From positions 62,001 through 126,000 of the forward strand of contig CAWDQE010000011.1 of the NCBI GenBank assembly GCA_963804375.1: 64,000 nt of DNA, read 5' to 3'. The notes below the pieces were generated by a model, which was not told the origin of the DNA, searched no databases, and saw nothing but the letters and a program-made list of their open reading frames with translations. This DNA comes from JANXQG01 sp963804375 (GTDB lineage: Bacteria > Planctomycetota > Planctomycetia > Pirellulales > Thermoguttaceae). Each line of letters starts with the position of its first letter. Position 1 is the first letter of the stretch. Positions 36,311 through 45,847 of the stretch are shown here, in pieces. A program made the position numbers and the translations under genes.

Positions 36311-36820
36311 ATGCGGATCGCCGGGCTGGCCATCGGTCTGTTTCTGGCGGCCTTGTTGCTGCATTTGATCATCTGGCGGATCAGGATTCCGCGGCGGCAA
36401 TCGGCTGCGCTGTTGGTCATCTTGCTGGCAGCCTTGCCGCTGGGGCTGGCAACCGATGCCTGGATTCCTTTTTGGAGACCTTCGGGACCACTAGGCTTCT
36501 GGCAGTATGTCCATATTGCAGTCTTTTACTGCACGATGTCGTTGGGTTACGTCGTTGCCTACTCGGCATTGGAGGAGCGCAGTCCAAGCATGACGCTGCT
36601 GACCTTTGTCGCGGATGCCGGTCCGCGGGGGCGTACGCGGCCCGAGCTTGAGCAGACCCTGGCGCGTGCGAATCCCGTGGAGAACCGCTTGGAAGCCATG
36701 ATCCGCGACCACATGGTCGTGCGGACGCACAACGGCTATCAGCTCACCAGGAAAGGCCGGATTTGGGCACAGACTTTCTCCTGTTGGCTGCGCTGGATGG
36801 GCGCACCCAGGGGCGGTTGA
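36311..36820 (+). CDS. Small membrane protein with C-terminal winged-helix-like region
   Basis: 169 aa. Three hydrophobic segments (AIGLFLAALLLHLIIW; LLVILLAALPLGLATDAWI; VHIAVFYCTMSLGYVVAYSAL) are followed by a soluble tail of about 75 residues (TRPELEQTLARANPVENRLEAM, GYQLTRKGRIWAQTF) that looks like a winged helix. The same overall build appears in the gene at 37724, two genes downstream. The family is not recognised to me; it may belong to a planctomycete membrane-glycolipid cluster together with the methyltransferase between them. Confidence 0.65.
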   Translation: MRIAGLAIGLFLAALLLHLIIWRIRIPRRQSAALLVILLAALPLGLATDAWIPFWRPSGPLGFWQYVHIAVFYCTMSLGYVVAYSALEERSPSMTLLTFVADAGPRGRTRPELEQTLARANPVENRLEAMIRDHMVVRTHNGYQLTRKGRIWAQTFSCWLRWMGAPRGG

Positions 36821-36865
36821 GCTCTCTTCTCAGCACCCGCGAGCTAATACCGAGAAAGGAGTCTC

Positions 36866-37731
36866 ATGCTAAGAACCAGGATCAAGGACGCAATCGGATG
36901 CGGCTTCCGGCGTTTAGGATTTCAGATCATCGCGCTCCCCCGACTGGCCGCGGACCGCGCCCGCTATGATTCCGTCGCGCCGGTGGCAACCTATGCGCCC
37001 TGGAACGCGGACGAGGAGTTCCGCGCGGTCTATGAGGAAGTCAAACCGCATAGCATGGTTGACCTTTACCGGTTCTGGGAACTCTGGAATCTCGTCGCAC
37101 AAAGCAGCAAGCTGAGCGAAGGCGGCATTCTCGAGGTCGGCGTTTGGCGGGGAGGGACCGGGGCGTTGATCGCCAAGCGGGCCGCGGCATGCGGCATTCA
37201 GGAGACCGTCTACCTCTGCGACACGTTCCGCGGCATCGTCAAAGGCGGGGAGCACGACACCTACCACCAGCGCGGCGAGCATGCCGATACTTCGCGCGCG
37301 GCGTGGAACGCCTCATCTTCACGCAGATGAGGCTCAAGAATGTGCAAGTGCTGGAAGGAGTCTTTCCCGACGATACGGCGCACCTCATCGAGAAACAAGA
37401 GAGCAGCTTTCGGTTTTGCCATATTGACGTCGACGTTTACGAGTCCGCCAAGGACATCACGAACTGGGTGTGGGAGCGGATGGTTGCGGGCGGGATCATC
37501 GTCTTCGACGATTATGGATTTTGCGGTTGCGAGGGAATCGTAAAATTCGTGGATGAAGTCGCGGAAGAGAAGGACCGGCTGGTATTCCACAACGTGAATG
37601 GGCATGCCATCGTTGTGAAGTTGTCGCCGCGACGGCCGGCTTTCGCTCGGGAGAGGACCACCGCAGCGGCGTCCATGGCTCCAGGACTGCGACCAGGGCG
37701 GAAGAGGGAAAGGTTGGAGGCCGGTGTTTGA
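36866..37731 (+). CDS. TylF/macrocin-O-methyltransferase-like enzyme, frameshifted
   Basis: Class I SAM-dependent methyltransferase of the TylF group: SAM motif ILEVGVWRGGTGALIAKRA, then CDTFRG, and the metal-binding FCHIDVDVYESAKDI and IIVFDDYGF. The reading frame is broken by one missing base near 37291-37306 (GCGCGCGGCGTGG), between HADTSRA and VERLIFTQMRLKN; the first frame stops at 37330. A repaired frame would give about 288 aa, normal for the family. These enzymes O-methylate sugars. It lies within a cluster of membrane proteins, suggesting modification of a cell-surface glycan. Confidence 0.82.
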
Positions 37732-38239
37732 CGGCTATGTACTTGTGATGGCGGCGCCGTTGTTGGCGGCAGCGATAAATGTCCTCGTCCACCTCGGCGC
37801 CTGCCGATGCTTGACGCGCCGCGGCGCGTACTTCAAGCTTCTCGCAGGATTCATCGCGGGATTGCCGGTCGTCCTGGTGATCAGCCTCGTGGCCCTAAGC
37901 TCCTGGGACGCATCGTTCACCGACCGGGCGGCACTTCTGGCCCTCAACCTGCTGACCTACCTTGGCCTGGCATTCGGGTACTTTTCGTTCGTGAACCTGA
38001 ACATCGCCTCTTTGCGCATCCGCATGCTGCAGGAATTGCTGGCAGCGGGCGGAAGCTTGCCCGGCGACCGGCTCTTGGCTTGCTACAATACCGACGAGGT
38101 CATTTTGCTGCGCATCGACCGATTGCTGCGCGGCGGGCACTTGATCGAGGCCCAGGGACGGATCTACTCGGGCAAGCGGTATTTTCTTTTCATAGGCCGC
38201 GTTTTTGACGTTCTGCGATGGATAATTCTCTCGAAGTGA
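37724..38239 (+). CDS. Small four-TM membrane protein with winged-helix-like tail
   Basis: 171 aa from a GTG start at 37724 that overlaps the methyltransferase end by 8 nt. Hydrophobic segments near residues 5-22, 40-60, 70-88 (LVMAAPLLAAAINVLV; FIAGLPVVLVISLVALS; ALLALNLLTYLGLAFGYFSF) are followed by a soluble tail (MLQELLAAGGSLPGDRLLA, HLIEAQGRIYSGKRYFLF). The layout mirrors the protein at 36311 and suggests a shared family. The 3' end overlaps the next gene by 22 nt, so the three are co-translated. Confidence 0.65.
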   Translation: MFDGYVLVMAAPLLAAAINVLVHLGACRCLTRRGAYFKLLAGFIAGLPVVLVISLVALSSWDASFTDRAALLALNLLTYLGLAFGYFSFVNLNIASLRIRMLQELLAAGGSLPGDRLLACYNTDEVILLRIDRLLRGGHLIEAQGRIYSGKRYFLFIGRVFDVLRWIILSK

Positions 38240-39870
38240 AGATGCGTATGCGTTGGCCCTGGTGGATCGTGTTTGCGGCCTGCTTCGTTTGGCTCATGCT
38301 GAAGGCGCCGACCCTGGAAGCCTACCTGAGCAACACCGATCACGGCGGGCAACTGTGCTTTGGCCGGCAGATCCTCCAGGGAAAAACTCCCGGCATCGAC
38401 CTCTGCATGCACTACGGCGCATTGCCGGGCTACACCACCGCTTTGGGCCTTTGGCTGTCCGGATCGCTGATCGGAGAAACGGTGCTTTGCGCGCTGGGCT
38501 ACGCGGCCGCGATCGCGTTGACTGGATTTCTCGTGTCGCGATACTCCAGCCAACTGGCAGGGTTCGTGGCGGCAGGTTTTGCCTATTTGCTCATCGCCCG
38601 CTTCTACAAGTGGTATGCCTGGCTCTTTCCGCTTTTGAACCTGCTGGCACTCCACGGGTACTTGAACGCCCCGGCGACCATGAGTACATGGTGCCCGCGG
38701 CGGGGGCGTTGGGCCTTGTTGACCGGCGGGCTGCTGGGCGTAGGCTGGCTGTTCCGCTGGGATTTGGGCACCAGCGGTATGCTGGTTTCGCTGCTGGCGA
38801 TCGGCCTGATCGGATGGCAAACGCAACCCCGCCAGCGGTGGCAAATCCTGGGGCATCAGGCCCTGGTCGTTGCCGGCTTTGCCGTGCCGCTTTCCATCTG
38901 GTTTGGCTACCTCGCAGCGCGTGGCGGCTGGCAGGCGATCCCCAATTACCTGGCGATGCTGGTCGACGGCAGTCGCGGCGTGGTCCGCAGCATGGCCATG
39001 GATCTGCCCCAATTTCAGCGGCGCGCCCTGCTGGCGGAGCCATCGCTGATTATTATCGCTTATTTCATCGTGCCGGCCACCTACGTGCTTTGCCTCCTGG
39101 ATAGCTTGTGGGCGGAATATCGCGGTCGGCCGACGGCGGGGAGCCGTTTCCTCCTGCTGGTTGCCCTGATTGGGTTGAGCACGCTGCACCAGACGTTGCA
39201 TCGCCGCGGCCCGAATCATCTCATCCAGGTGATTCCGCCGGCAATTATCGGCGCACACCTGTTTTTCTGCCGCTTTCTGGAGAGCCCGTTGCTGAGCAGA
39301 CCCGCGACGTGGGGGCGAGCCGTTCGCTTCTTCAGCCTGAGCTATTTCGGTTTCGCGCTGATCGCCGGCCTAGGCCTGATGCCGTGGGGCCGTGCGGACC
39401 TCAGCGCGTGGGAAGTGTGGCCCAAGGATCGGTACGATCATCTGGCCGCGCCGCTTGCCAGCGGGAGTCAACACCCCGCGCTGGGCCTTGTACAAGAAGT
39501 CCAGAAGCGCACCACCCCGGAACAGTCGATTCTCATTTTTCCCATCGAATGCCAGTACTGCGGGATCCTGAACCGCCGGGTCAGCGGGATCGTATTCTCC
39601 TATTACCCTGGTTTGTACGATGGCTCGACCTGGCGGAGGCGGAACATGGCGGCGCTCGAGGCCGACCCGCCGGCCCTGGTTGCCGTACGGTCCGACTTTC
39701 TCACTCCTGGGGCGGAAATCCCCGGCCTGGTTACAGACTGCCGGAACGCTTTTCCCCAGGTCGCCCAGTTCATCCGCGAGCGGTACACGCAGGTGGTGTA
39801 TAACAAAGACGGCCTGATCCTCTTGGGGCCTGCCGAAACCGCCTCCCGGCCGGGAGCCCTGACGCGCTAA
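38218..39870 (+). CDS. Polytopic membrane protein, GT-C glycosyltransferase-like
   Basis: 550 aa with about 9-10 hydrophobic segments in the first 400 residues and a soluble C-terminal part. An acidic pair soon after the first TM (SNTDHGGQLCFGRQIL, HYGALPGY) resembles the loop of lipid-linked-sugar GT-C enzymes such as ArnT/PMT, but no motif clinches this. It overlaps the upstream gene by 22 nt and probably works with the TylF-like methyltransferase on a surface glycan. A 22-nt palindromic string shared with 54726-54747 lies within the coding region (38675-38696). Confidence 0.65.
   Translation: MDNSLEVKMRMRWPWWIVFAACFVWLMLKAPTLEAYLSNTDHGGQLCFGRQILQGKTPGIDLCMHYGALPGYTTALGLWLSGSLIGETVLCALGYAAAIALTGFLVSRYSSQLAGFVAAGFAYLLIARFYKWYAWLFPLLNLLALHGYLNAPATMSTWCPRRGRWALLTGGLLGVGWLFRWDLGTSGMLVSLLAIGLIGWQTQPRQRWQILGHQALVVAGFAVPLSIWFGYLAARGGWQAIPNYLAMLVDGSRGVVRSMAMDLPQFQRRALLAEPSLIIIAYFIVPATYVLCLLDSLWAEYRGRPTAGSRFLLLVALIGLSTLHQTLHRRGPNHLIQVIPPAIIGAHLFFCRFLESPLLSRPATWGRAVRFFSLSYFGFALIAGLGLMPWGRADLSAWEVWPKDRYDHLAAPLASGSQHPALGLVQEVQKRTTPEQSILIFPIECQYCGILNRRVSGIVFSYYPGLYDGSTWRRRNMAALEADPPALVAVRSDFLTPGAEIPGLVTDCRNAFPQVAQFIRERYTQVVYNKDGLILLGPAETASRPGALTR
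38675..38696. repeat. 22-nt dispersed repeat inside a CDS
   Basis: CGACCATGAGTACATGGTGC (22 nt with the following CC) is identical to 54726-54747. Its core CCATG-AGTA-CATGG is a short palindrome. Here it encodes ATMSTWC in a loop of the GT-C-like protein; the other copy is intergenic. Confidence 0.75.
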
Positions 39871-39885
39871 CTGGATTAATGCGAC

Positions 39886-40899
39886 ATGACCTCCAACCGC
39901 GATTGGATTCGGCGCACCATCCAGCACAGGGAGACCGGCGCGGTCCCCTACAATTTCATGTTTTCGCCTCCCGCGAGAAGCCTTGCCGAGGAACACTATG
40001 GGGCGGATCTCGAAGAGTGTCTTTCCCTGCCCCTCCGCATGAGCGGGCCAAATTCCATAAAGCCGCTCTACGCCGATCCGGATCGCTACGGTGATACGAT
40101 CACCGATGAATTTGGGGTCGTCTGGTCAACCAGCAAAATCGATCGTGGCTCCCCGGTCGGCCCTTGCCTGCTGGAACCAGACCTCTCCCAGTACGTGTTT
40201 CCGAATCCGGCGGACGAGTCGCGGTTCACCGACCTGGGAGCCTGGTTCGCCCAACAGGAGGGCCATTACAGGATCATCTGGGTGGGCGACCTGTGGGAAC
40301 GAGCCACGTTCATGCGGGGGATGGAATCGATCCTTTTGGACCTGATCCTGAACCCGGTGTTCGTGGGGGATCTGTTAGAGCACCTCACCGAGTATATTCT
40401 GGAGACCATCCGCATCGTGATGGGAACGGGCAAGTTCGAGGGCATCGCCCTGAGCGACGATTATGGTGCGCAGCGCGGCATGCTCATGTCTCCCGAGCAT
40501 TGGCGGAGTTTCGTCAAGCCTTGCCTGGCGAGGATTTACGGGTTGGCCAAGAGCTATGGACTTACGGTCTTTCACCATTCGTGCGGGAATATCGTGCCGA
40601 TCATCGGTGAAATGATCGATTTGGGGCTCGACATCCTCCATCCCATCCAGCCCGAAGCCATGGACATCGTGTTTCTCAAGAAAGAATTCGGAAAACATCT
40701 GACCTTTTGCGGCGGGGTCTCCACGCAGGACTTGCTTGTTTCCGCCACGCCGGACCAAGTGCGGCGCGAGGTGCAACGGTTGAAACGAGAGATGGCCCAA
40801 GGTGGCGGGTACATTTTGGAGCCCGGCATTACGATTCAGGCGGATGTTCCTCGACAGAACCTCATTGCCCTGATCGACGAGGCGCGCCGGCAGGCATAA
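39886..40899 (+). CDS. Uroporphyrinogen-decarboxylase-family protein
   Basis: 337 aa TIM-barrel protein of the URO-D/MtaA superfamily: WERATFMRGMES, the ALSDDYGAQRGMLMSPEHWR acid pair, FHHSCGNIVPII, ILHPIQPEAMDI and LTFCGGVSTQDLL. HxCGN is the zinc-binding signature of the methyl-transferring (MtaA/CmuA-like) branch, so this is more likely a corrinoid-dependent methyltransferase than a haem-pathway decarboxylase. It sits 15 nt after the GT-C-like gene, perhaps in the same transcript. Substrate unknown. Confidence 0.75.
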   Translation: MTSNRDWIRRTIQHRETGAVPYNFMFSPPARSLAEEHYGADLEECLSLPLRMSGPNSIKPLYADPDRYGDTITDEFGVVWSTSKIDRGSPVGPCLLEPDLSQYVFPNPADESRFTDLGAWFAQQEGHYRIIWVGDLWERATFMRGMESILLDLILNPVFVGDLLEHLTEYILETIRIVMGTGKFEGIALSDDYGAQRGMLMSPEHWRSFVKPCLARIYGLAKSYGLTVFHHSCGNIVPIIGEMIDLGLDILHPIQPEAMDIVFLKKEFGKHLTFCGGVSTQDLLVSATPDQVRREVQRLKREMAQGGGYILEPGITIQADVPRQNLIALIDEARRQA

Positions 40900-40909
40900 C
40901 GGCGGGCGT

Positions 40910-41497
40910 TCACCAGTCGCGCCCTTCGAGGTCGAGCGGGCCCGGTGGAAGCGGATCGCCGGCCAGGGCCAGTTCCATGGAAATGTTCTTCTCCGTCAGC
41001 GGAACCGTTCGGCCAGCCGCGTCGCGCATGGTCACAGCCCGGTCGACCCGCCGCCAACCCAAGCGGCCGTAAAAGCCCTCCAGTTGCGGCAGGCAGAACA
41101 ACAGGCCGTGACGCACGCCCCGCCGCCTGGCCTCGTTCATCGCGGCGGTCATCAGCCGCTGCGACAACCCGCTTCTGCGCCAGTCCGGCGCCACCGCCAG
41201 GCTCTGAATCCCCGCCACGCGAGCCGGCACGCCGCCACAGGTGATCCGCCGCTCGACGATTCCTACTTGGCCCACGACTTGATCGCCGTGCCGGCCGAAC
41301 ACGGAATAGGCCGGCCGGACCTCGTTCCATGCCCGACGTAGCGAGAACGCCTCCGTATCGGACGGGAAACACTCGCACAGCAGCCGGCGAACGGCCGCAT
41401 CGAGCTCCGGGCCGACATGGTCTTCATCGATGACTTGCAGCGGAAGTGCGAGCGATTGGGAATCGGCCATGGGAAGGGGCAATCGGTTTTCCTCCAT
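40910..41497 (-). CDS. GNAT-family N-acetyltransferase
   Basis: 195 aa. Acetyl-CoA-binding motif A is visible: IQSLAVAPDWRRSGLSQRLM (V-A-P...R-x-x-G-x-G/S). It is followed by a second strand with FCLPQLEGFYGRLGW, where the Tyr is the usual general acid. The length suits NodA/AAC(6')-like acetyltransferases; the substrate is unknown. Two starts compete: ATG 41497 directly at the edge of the large palindrome, or ATG 41470 (MADSQS) 18 nt after GGAGG. Converges with the URO-D-like gene. Confidence 0.78.
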   Translation of the reverse strand: MEENRLPLPMADSQSLALPLQVIDEDHVGPELDAAVRRLLCECFPSDTEAFSLRRAWNEVRPAYSVFGRHGDQVVGQVGIVERRITCGGVPARVAGIQSLAVAPDWRRSGLSQRLMTAAMNEARRRGVRHGLLFCLPQLEGFYGRLGWRRVDRAVTMRDAAGRTVPLTEKNISMELALAGDPLPPGPLDLEGRDW

Positions 41498-41654
41498 TTA
41501 TTGATCTTCGCATTGAAAATGAGCCATGTAGGCCGGAACAAGCTTGCGCAGTTCCGGCGTTGATGCCGATTCGTGCCGGAACTGCGCAAGCTTGTTCCGG
41601 CCTACGCCCCTGCCACACAACTCAATGGCTCATTTTCAATGCAAAGATCAATAA
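41498..41654. repeat. Nested palindromic element
   Basis: Outer arms 41498-41527 and 41625-41654 match at 29 of 30 positions (TTATTGATCTTCGCATTGAA...). Inner arms 41528-41558 and 41575-41605 match perfectly over 31 nt (GTAGGCCGGAACAAGCTTGC...), with a 16-nt loop; 19 extra nt lie on the right side. It separates the GNAT gene from the GDSL gene, both minus-strand, and its right half encodes the extreme C-terminus of the GDSL product. Confidence 0.85.
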
Positions 41655-42605
41655 GTCTTCGCCAACCCAGCGGCAAGCCGAAGAGCCATGCGGCACTCAG
41701 CAGAATCAGTGTGCCCGGCTCGGGTACGGGTACGGTATCGGCAAGCAACTGGTCCGCGACAGTCGTCGGATGGACATCATCCCAGAACAGGTACGTGCTC
41801 CCATCCGCCGGCGGCCCCGCCTGGCTTCCCTCATCCGTGACATCTTGGAAATCCCAATACGGAGGGTTAACCGGATGGGCTATCAAGTAGTTCACGCAGT
41901 TGTAAACGCCGTCGACATCCCCGACGTTTGGATCAACGTTCTTGAGATTCATATCCATGAACCCGATTCCCGAGTCGCTGGCCTGAAGGCTGGCCAGGTC
42001 CGCGCTCAAGTCGGAGTTGAACGCCTGCGCGTCCGACCCGAGCAGGGCGGCGTCGCTGGGATTGGCGAGGGCGTACGGTGTCTTTTCCAGGGGCGGCATG
42101 TTCGGCACGAGGAAGGTGCGCGCGCCGCGCCGTACAGCGTCTGCACGGCAGTGGCAACATTCTGGGCGGAAGCCACCGGGTCGAAGTTGGCGGGATCGTT
42201 GAAGGCATCGTTGGCCCCGGCCCAGACGATATACAAGGCATTGGAATCGGCCGTGTTGCCGACGTTCGACAAGTACTGGCCAACCTGCGTCAAGACGCCC
42301 GGCGGCAAAGTCGCCGTGCCCGTCACGGCGCCGCCCCAAGCGTAGTCCGAACCTCCGGACGAGCTTGGCGTCGGCGCTGCCAGGCCGTAGTTCTGGGCCA
42401 GGTATTCCACCCACACCGGGCCATTGGAGAATCGCCCGTTCCAGTAGGGCGGGTCCGGAGGATAAGCATACGCAGCGTAGAGGTTTCCCACGTCGGTCAG
42501 GCTGTCCCCGAACGCGACAATGTTCGTGAAATTGCCGGCGCAGGCAGTCGGCATAGCGTACACCAGCACCGGCAACGCCAGTAGAAGTCCGCGAATATGC
42601 CACAT
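41602..42605 (-). CDS. GDSL-type esterase/lipase with PEP-CTERM tail, frameshifted
   Basis: Start ATG 42605 (MWHIRGLLLALPVLV, a signal peptide) with GGAGG 6 nt upstream. Block I is the GDSL motif IVAFGDSLTDVGN; block III is IVWAGANDAF; block V is DDVHPTT. The C-terminus has a PEP-CTERM sorting signal (VPEPGTLILLSAAWLFGLPLGWRR), typical of exopolysaccharide-linked surface proteins. One G is missing near 42115-42130 (GGCGCGGCGCGCGC), so the first frame runs on out of phase to 42006 and the second carries the rest (TFLVPNMPPLEKTPYAL). The last ~15 residues come from the neighbouring palindrome. Confidence 0.82.
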
Positions 42606-44240
42606 AACGCGCCTCCAGTCAAGGTTTCGCTGGCAACCGTTCAACTTCGCCAGTCCGCACTGGACGGTCAACCCAGCGGCACTGCCAAGATTTTTGCATG
42701 GTGCCCTGGGGAAGTCAAGCCAACGGGCTAATTTCGCATCCAGACCCGCAGCACGCCGCCCGGCGCCGACCGTCTGCTGCCATAAACGACGCCAGTACTG
42801 CTCGTCGCGTTGCTGCCGCAAACAGCGCAAGTACTTCACCCGCTGCGCCGCCGGCAGGCGGTCGAGCATCGCCGGGACCAAGGCCTCCTCGACGTTGTAG
42901 ATCCGCTCCGGCAGCAGGCAGACGGGAATCACGTCGACCGGCGGAAGGCTCAGATCGCCGGCCACGGCCTCGATGGCATCGGCAATCTGCTCGGCCTTCG
43001 GACCCTGGGGCGGATCGAGCCGATAGGGCGGGCTCCACTCCTGCAGCGGACGCAGCCGATCGATATACGTCAGGACCGCAATCACCACCGGAATATGGCG
43101 GTCCGGGTTCCGCTGGAATTCAGCCCGCAGCTCGCTCAAAAAACGGCGGTCGGCCTCCCTCGCGGCGGAAGCGGCCGAGCAAACGCAAACGACGATGTCG
43201 CAACCGTGCAGATGACCGATCCATGGCCGCAGCATCTCGCCGGGCCTGGCGATGTCGTAGCCCGCGGTGTCCAGCACGATGGCCTGCGGGAGGCCCTCGC
43301 GCTCCAGCACGTAGGGCTCGACCTGGTCGGTCCGCGGCACGACGTCGGTCGCGGCGCGATAGTCGCCGAACAAGGCGTTGATCAGGCTCGACTTGCCAGA
43401 CTTCGTCTGCCCTACGACCAGTATACGCAGCGGCTCTTTTTCGAGCATGCCCGTCCTTTGAAGATCCTTGCCGGCGTCCCGCTTGGATTGCCGCAAAAGG
43501 TCGTTTTCCGGCTGCGCGTCGTCCAAAACCATCTGGCCGCTGTAAAGCTGGATCGCATAGTAGCCGGTGCGGCGGACGAAATAGCCGATGGCCCAGCGCC
43601 GGGCCGTTCCCGTCGACATGTCCCTGAGCTGGCCGAAGACCGCGTCGCGTGCCTCGCGGAGAAAGGCGGCCGGCGTATTGATCACGAACGTCGCGATGCG
43701 ATACCAGAAATAGGAGCGGTGGGCGATGCCCGCCAGCTTCTGCAATCGCCGCAGGTCGCCGATCGTGAGGATGTGCGAGCCAGGCACGTAGCCCAGCGTA
43801 GCCTGGCGCAGGTCGCGGGCCACCAGTTCCACGATCCGCAGGAGGTGCGGAAAGGGCGTTTCCAGCCATGGGTCGGCGGCCTGCGGGTGATAATGCCGTG
43901 CCACCACGTCCGCCACGCGACGCACCACCGCCACGAGCTGCTCCGGCCGGTCCAACGGCAGTTCTTCGCCCTCGATCTCCACGGCCAGTCGCTCGACTTG
44001 CTCCCAGACCGCCATGCCTTGTGGCGGCCACGTCAGATCGGGCTGCACCCGCGGAGGCTCTGCCTTGTGCCACAGCCCGCGCAGCAAGTACCAGCCGGCA
44101 GCGGTGAACGCCAGTGCGAATCCGGCCCAGCCCACCAGCATGCGGTTCCGGAAAAGCCAGATCGAACCGGCGGCAAACAGCAGCAGGTAGGGAACGGAAA
44201 GCAACACCAGCGCGATCGCAGCACGGATCTTCATGCTCAT
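42606..44240 (-). CDS. Membrane-anchored dynamin/Era-type GTPase
   Basis: Two TM segments at residues 5-55 are followed by a helical region and a GTPase domain: G1 GQTKSGKS (277-284), G3 DTAGYD and a TYID block in place of TKxD. The frame runs on into the GDSL gene (to 42006), but that gene has its own ribosome-binding site and signal peptide. The tail after AGRRAAG is unlike protein, and a stop in a neighbouring frame at 42728-42730 (giving GGVLRVWMRN) would end the protein naturally, so a further indel near 42760 is likely. It overlaps the second GTPase stop by 4 nt. Probably a membrane-stress or remodelling GTPase pair. Confidence 0.72.
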
Positions 44241-45523
44241 AGGGTGGGTTCCTTGGCAAACGCCCCCTCACCCCGACCCTCTCCGGGTGGGAGAGGTGGA
44301 TTCCTAGGGCGCCGCATCCGCTCGGCGATCCAGAGTTTGCTCTGCTTCAATTCCGTGGCGTACAGCCGGCGAATGGTTTCCACGTCCAACTTCGCGCCTC
44401 CGCGGACACGGCCGAAGTATTGGCACAAGGCCGTGCCCAGCGCGTAAGTCGATGCGGCCGCATACAGGGCCGAAACGGTCTCGCCCAGTCCCGGCACGGG
44501 CACGAGTTTCAGCAGCTCGCGGACTCCAAGGCGGGTCAAGAACCCGAAGCCCAGGGCCGCGGCGATTTCGGCCATGCGCGTGAGATCCATCGGCTGCTGG
44601 TAGATCTCGGCGATCTTGCGGAGCATCCTGGCCTGGGCCGCGAGGACCAGCGGCACATCGACCGCTGGCAGCGGCACCGCCCCTGCCCCGCCGGCCGTCA
44701 TGGCATAGGCCACGATATGCGGGTGGGCCCGGCGGAACAGTTCGTCGCGGATCGCCTGCCGGGCATCCGGCGTCTGCCCCAACATGCCTCGCAGTCCCAG
44801 CGGAAGCAGTTCCTCGATCACCGCCCAGAGTTGCTCCAAGCCATAGTCCACGGGAACGAAGCCGTCTTCCGGCAGTGTGAAATCGACCGGCACGAAGCGG
44901 GCCCGATAGTTGCGAAACAGCTCCCGCTGCGCCAGGAGTGAACGGGCCAGGTCGTGCGGCACCGCGGGCGGCGGGCACCACGTACCCGTGGTCGGCGGCT
45001 CCGCGTAGGGATAAGGAACTGCGTGTCGCATCGAGCCGGCCGGGTAGCCTTCGTGCAGCGCGGTCTGCAAGACGAGGATCGGCCAGTCGGGGTGGCGGGC
45101 CGCGACGCCGCCGAGGATCTCCAGCACGTGCTGCTGGGCATGGTCCATGGCCTTGACCACGACCAGGATCAAGTTGGCCTCTGCTTCCAGCTTGGGGATC
45201 TCCGCGGCGCCGTCCTGACCCGCTTCACCCAGGCCGCGGGTATCGAGAAAGCGGAGGAAGCATTCATCTTCATTGGGGAAGGAATACATCTGCGCCGCGC
45301 GGGTACAAGGCCGGAAGCCGCCGCCGATTTCGGCGCGGGTGCTGCCCGTCATGGCGTGCACGAGCGATGTCTTTCCCGACTGGGCCTTTCCCAAGAGCCA
45401 GATGACCGGCGGCGGCACGGCCGATTTCGCCGCGCAAAGGCGCTCGTCGAACGTGCGGGGATCGACCTCCGGCGCAAGCACCTTCCGCCAGATCTTGTTC
45501 CACAGCGATTGGACGCCTATCAT
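44237..45523 (-). CDS. GTPase with C-terminal DUF697 (YcjF-like)
   Basis: 428 aa. G1 GKAQSGKT (45-52), G3 DTRGLGE, and a C-terminal half (AYAMTAGGAGAVPLPAVDVPLVL; FGFLTRLGVRELLKLVPVPG) matching the DUF697 helical hairpin that inserts into membranes in YcjF-type proteins. The stop overlaps the start of the second GTPase by 4 nt (ATGA), so the two are translated together and probably form a heteromer. The last ~20 residues (PPLPPGEGRGEGAFAKEPTL) are encoded by a C-rich string (44264-44296) that recurs near 33500 and looks repeat-derived. Confidence 0.85.
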   Translation of the reverse strand: MIGVQSLWNKIWRKVLAPEVDPRTFDERLCAAKSAVPPPVIWLLGKAQSGKTSLVHAMTGSTRAEIGGGFRPCTRAAQMYSFPNEDECFLRFLDTRGLGEAGQDGAAEIPKLEAEANLILVVVKAMDHAQQHVLEILGGVAARHPDWPILVLQTALHEGYPAGSMRHAVPYPYAEPPTTGTWCPPPAVPHDLARSLLAQRELFRNYRARFVPVDFTLPEDGFVPVDYGLEQLWAVIEELLPLGLRGMLGQTPDARQAIRDELFRRAHPHIVAYAMTAGGAGAVPLPAVDVPLVLAAQARMLRKIAEIYQQPMDLTRMAEIAAALGFGFLTRLGVRELLKLVPVPGLGETVSALYAAASTYALGTALCQYFGRVRGGAKLDVETIRRLYATELKQSKLWIAERMRRPRNPPLPPGEGRGEGAFAKEPTL

Positions 45524-45610
45524 CAGCCCCGTCCGGGAAATTGGTCCGTGTTTCAGAGATTATAACGAAAGCATCGGTACAACAGAACTCCCCGAACTGG
45601 AAAGACAGAA

Positions 45611-45712
45611 GAACTGCAAAATCGCTCGTAGTCCCGGCTTTAGCCGATCCTAACACTGTAACTTCCGCCTAAAGGCGGGACTACGAGCGATCAGTCGACA
45701 ACTTTGAAGTTC
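45611..45712. repeat. Palindromic element between divergent genes
   Basis: Perfect 16-nt arms ATCGCTCGTAGTCCCG (45621-45636) and CGGGACTACGAGCGAT (45676-45691). They extend outwards as GAACTGCAAA (45611-45620) against TTTGAAGTTC (45703-45712, 9 of 10) and inwards with an imperfect GCTTTAGCC/GCCTAAAGGC stem. It sits between the divergent GTPase and serine-hydrolase genes, so it is not simply a terminator. Confidence 0.75.
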
Positions 45713-45847
45713 TCCTGACGGGCAGGAAAGAAGAAACTGTCCCGCCGGCTCTTTACAAACGCGGCCGGATCGTTCAACTTTAGGGACGTGCGACCCTTTA
45801 TGTTCTTCCCACCCACCCGATCCGCACCATCCCCGAGCGGCACTCCC

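Noticed and set aside
42006..44240. GTPase-esterase fusion protein of 744 aa
   Set aside because: The GDSL part has its own GGAGG, ATG and signal peptide, and the linker does not look like protein; an indel is the simpler explanation.
42810..44447. 545-codon plus-strand frame
   Set aside because: Antisense of the GTPase genes, whose G motifs are clear.
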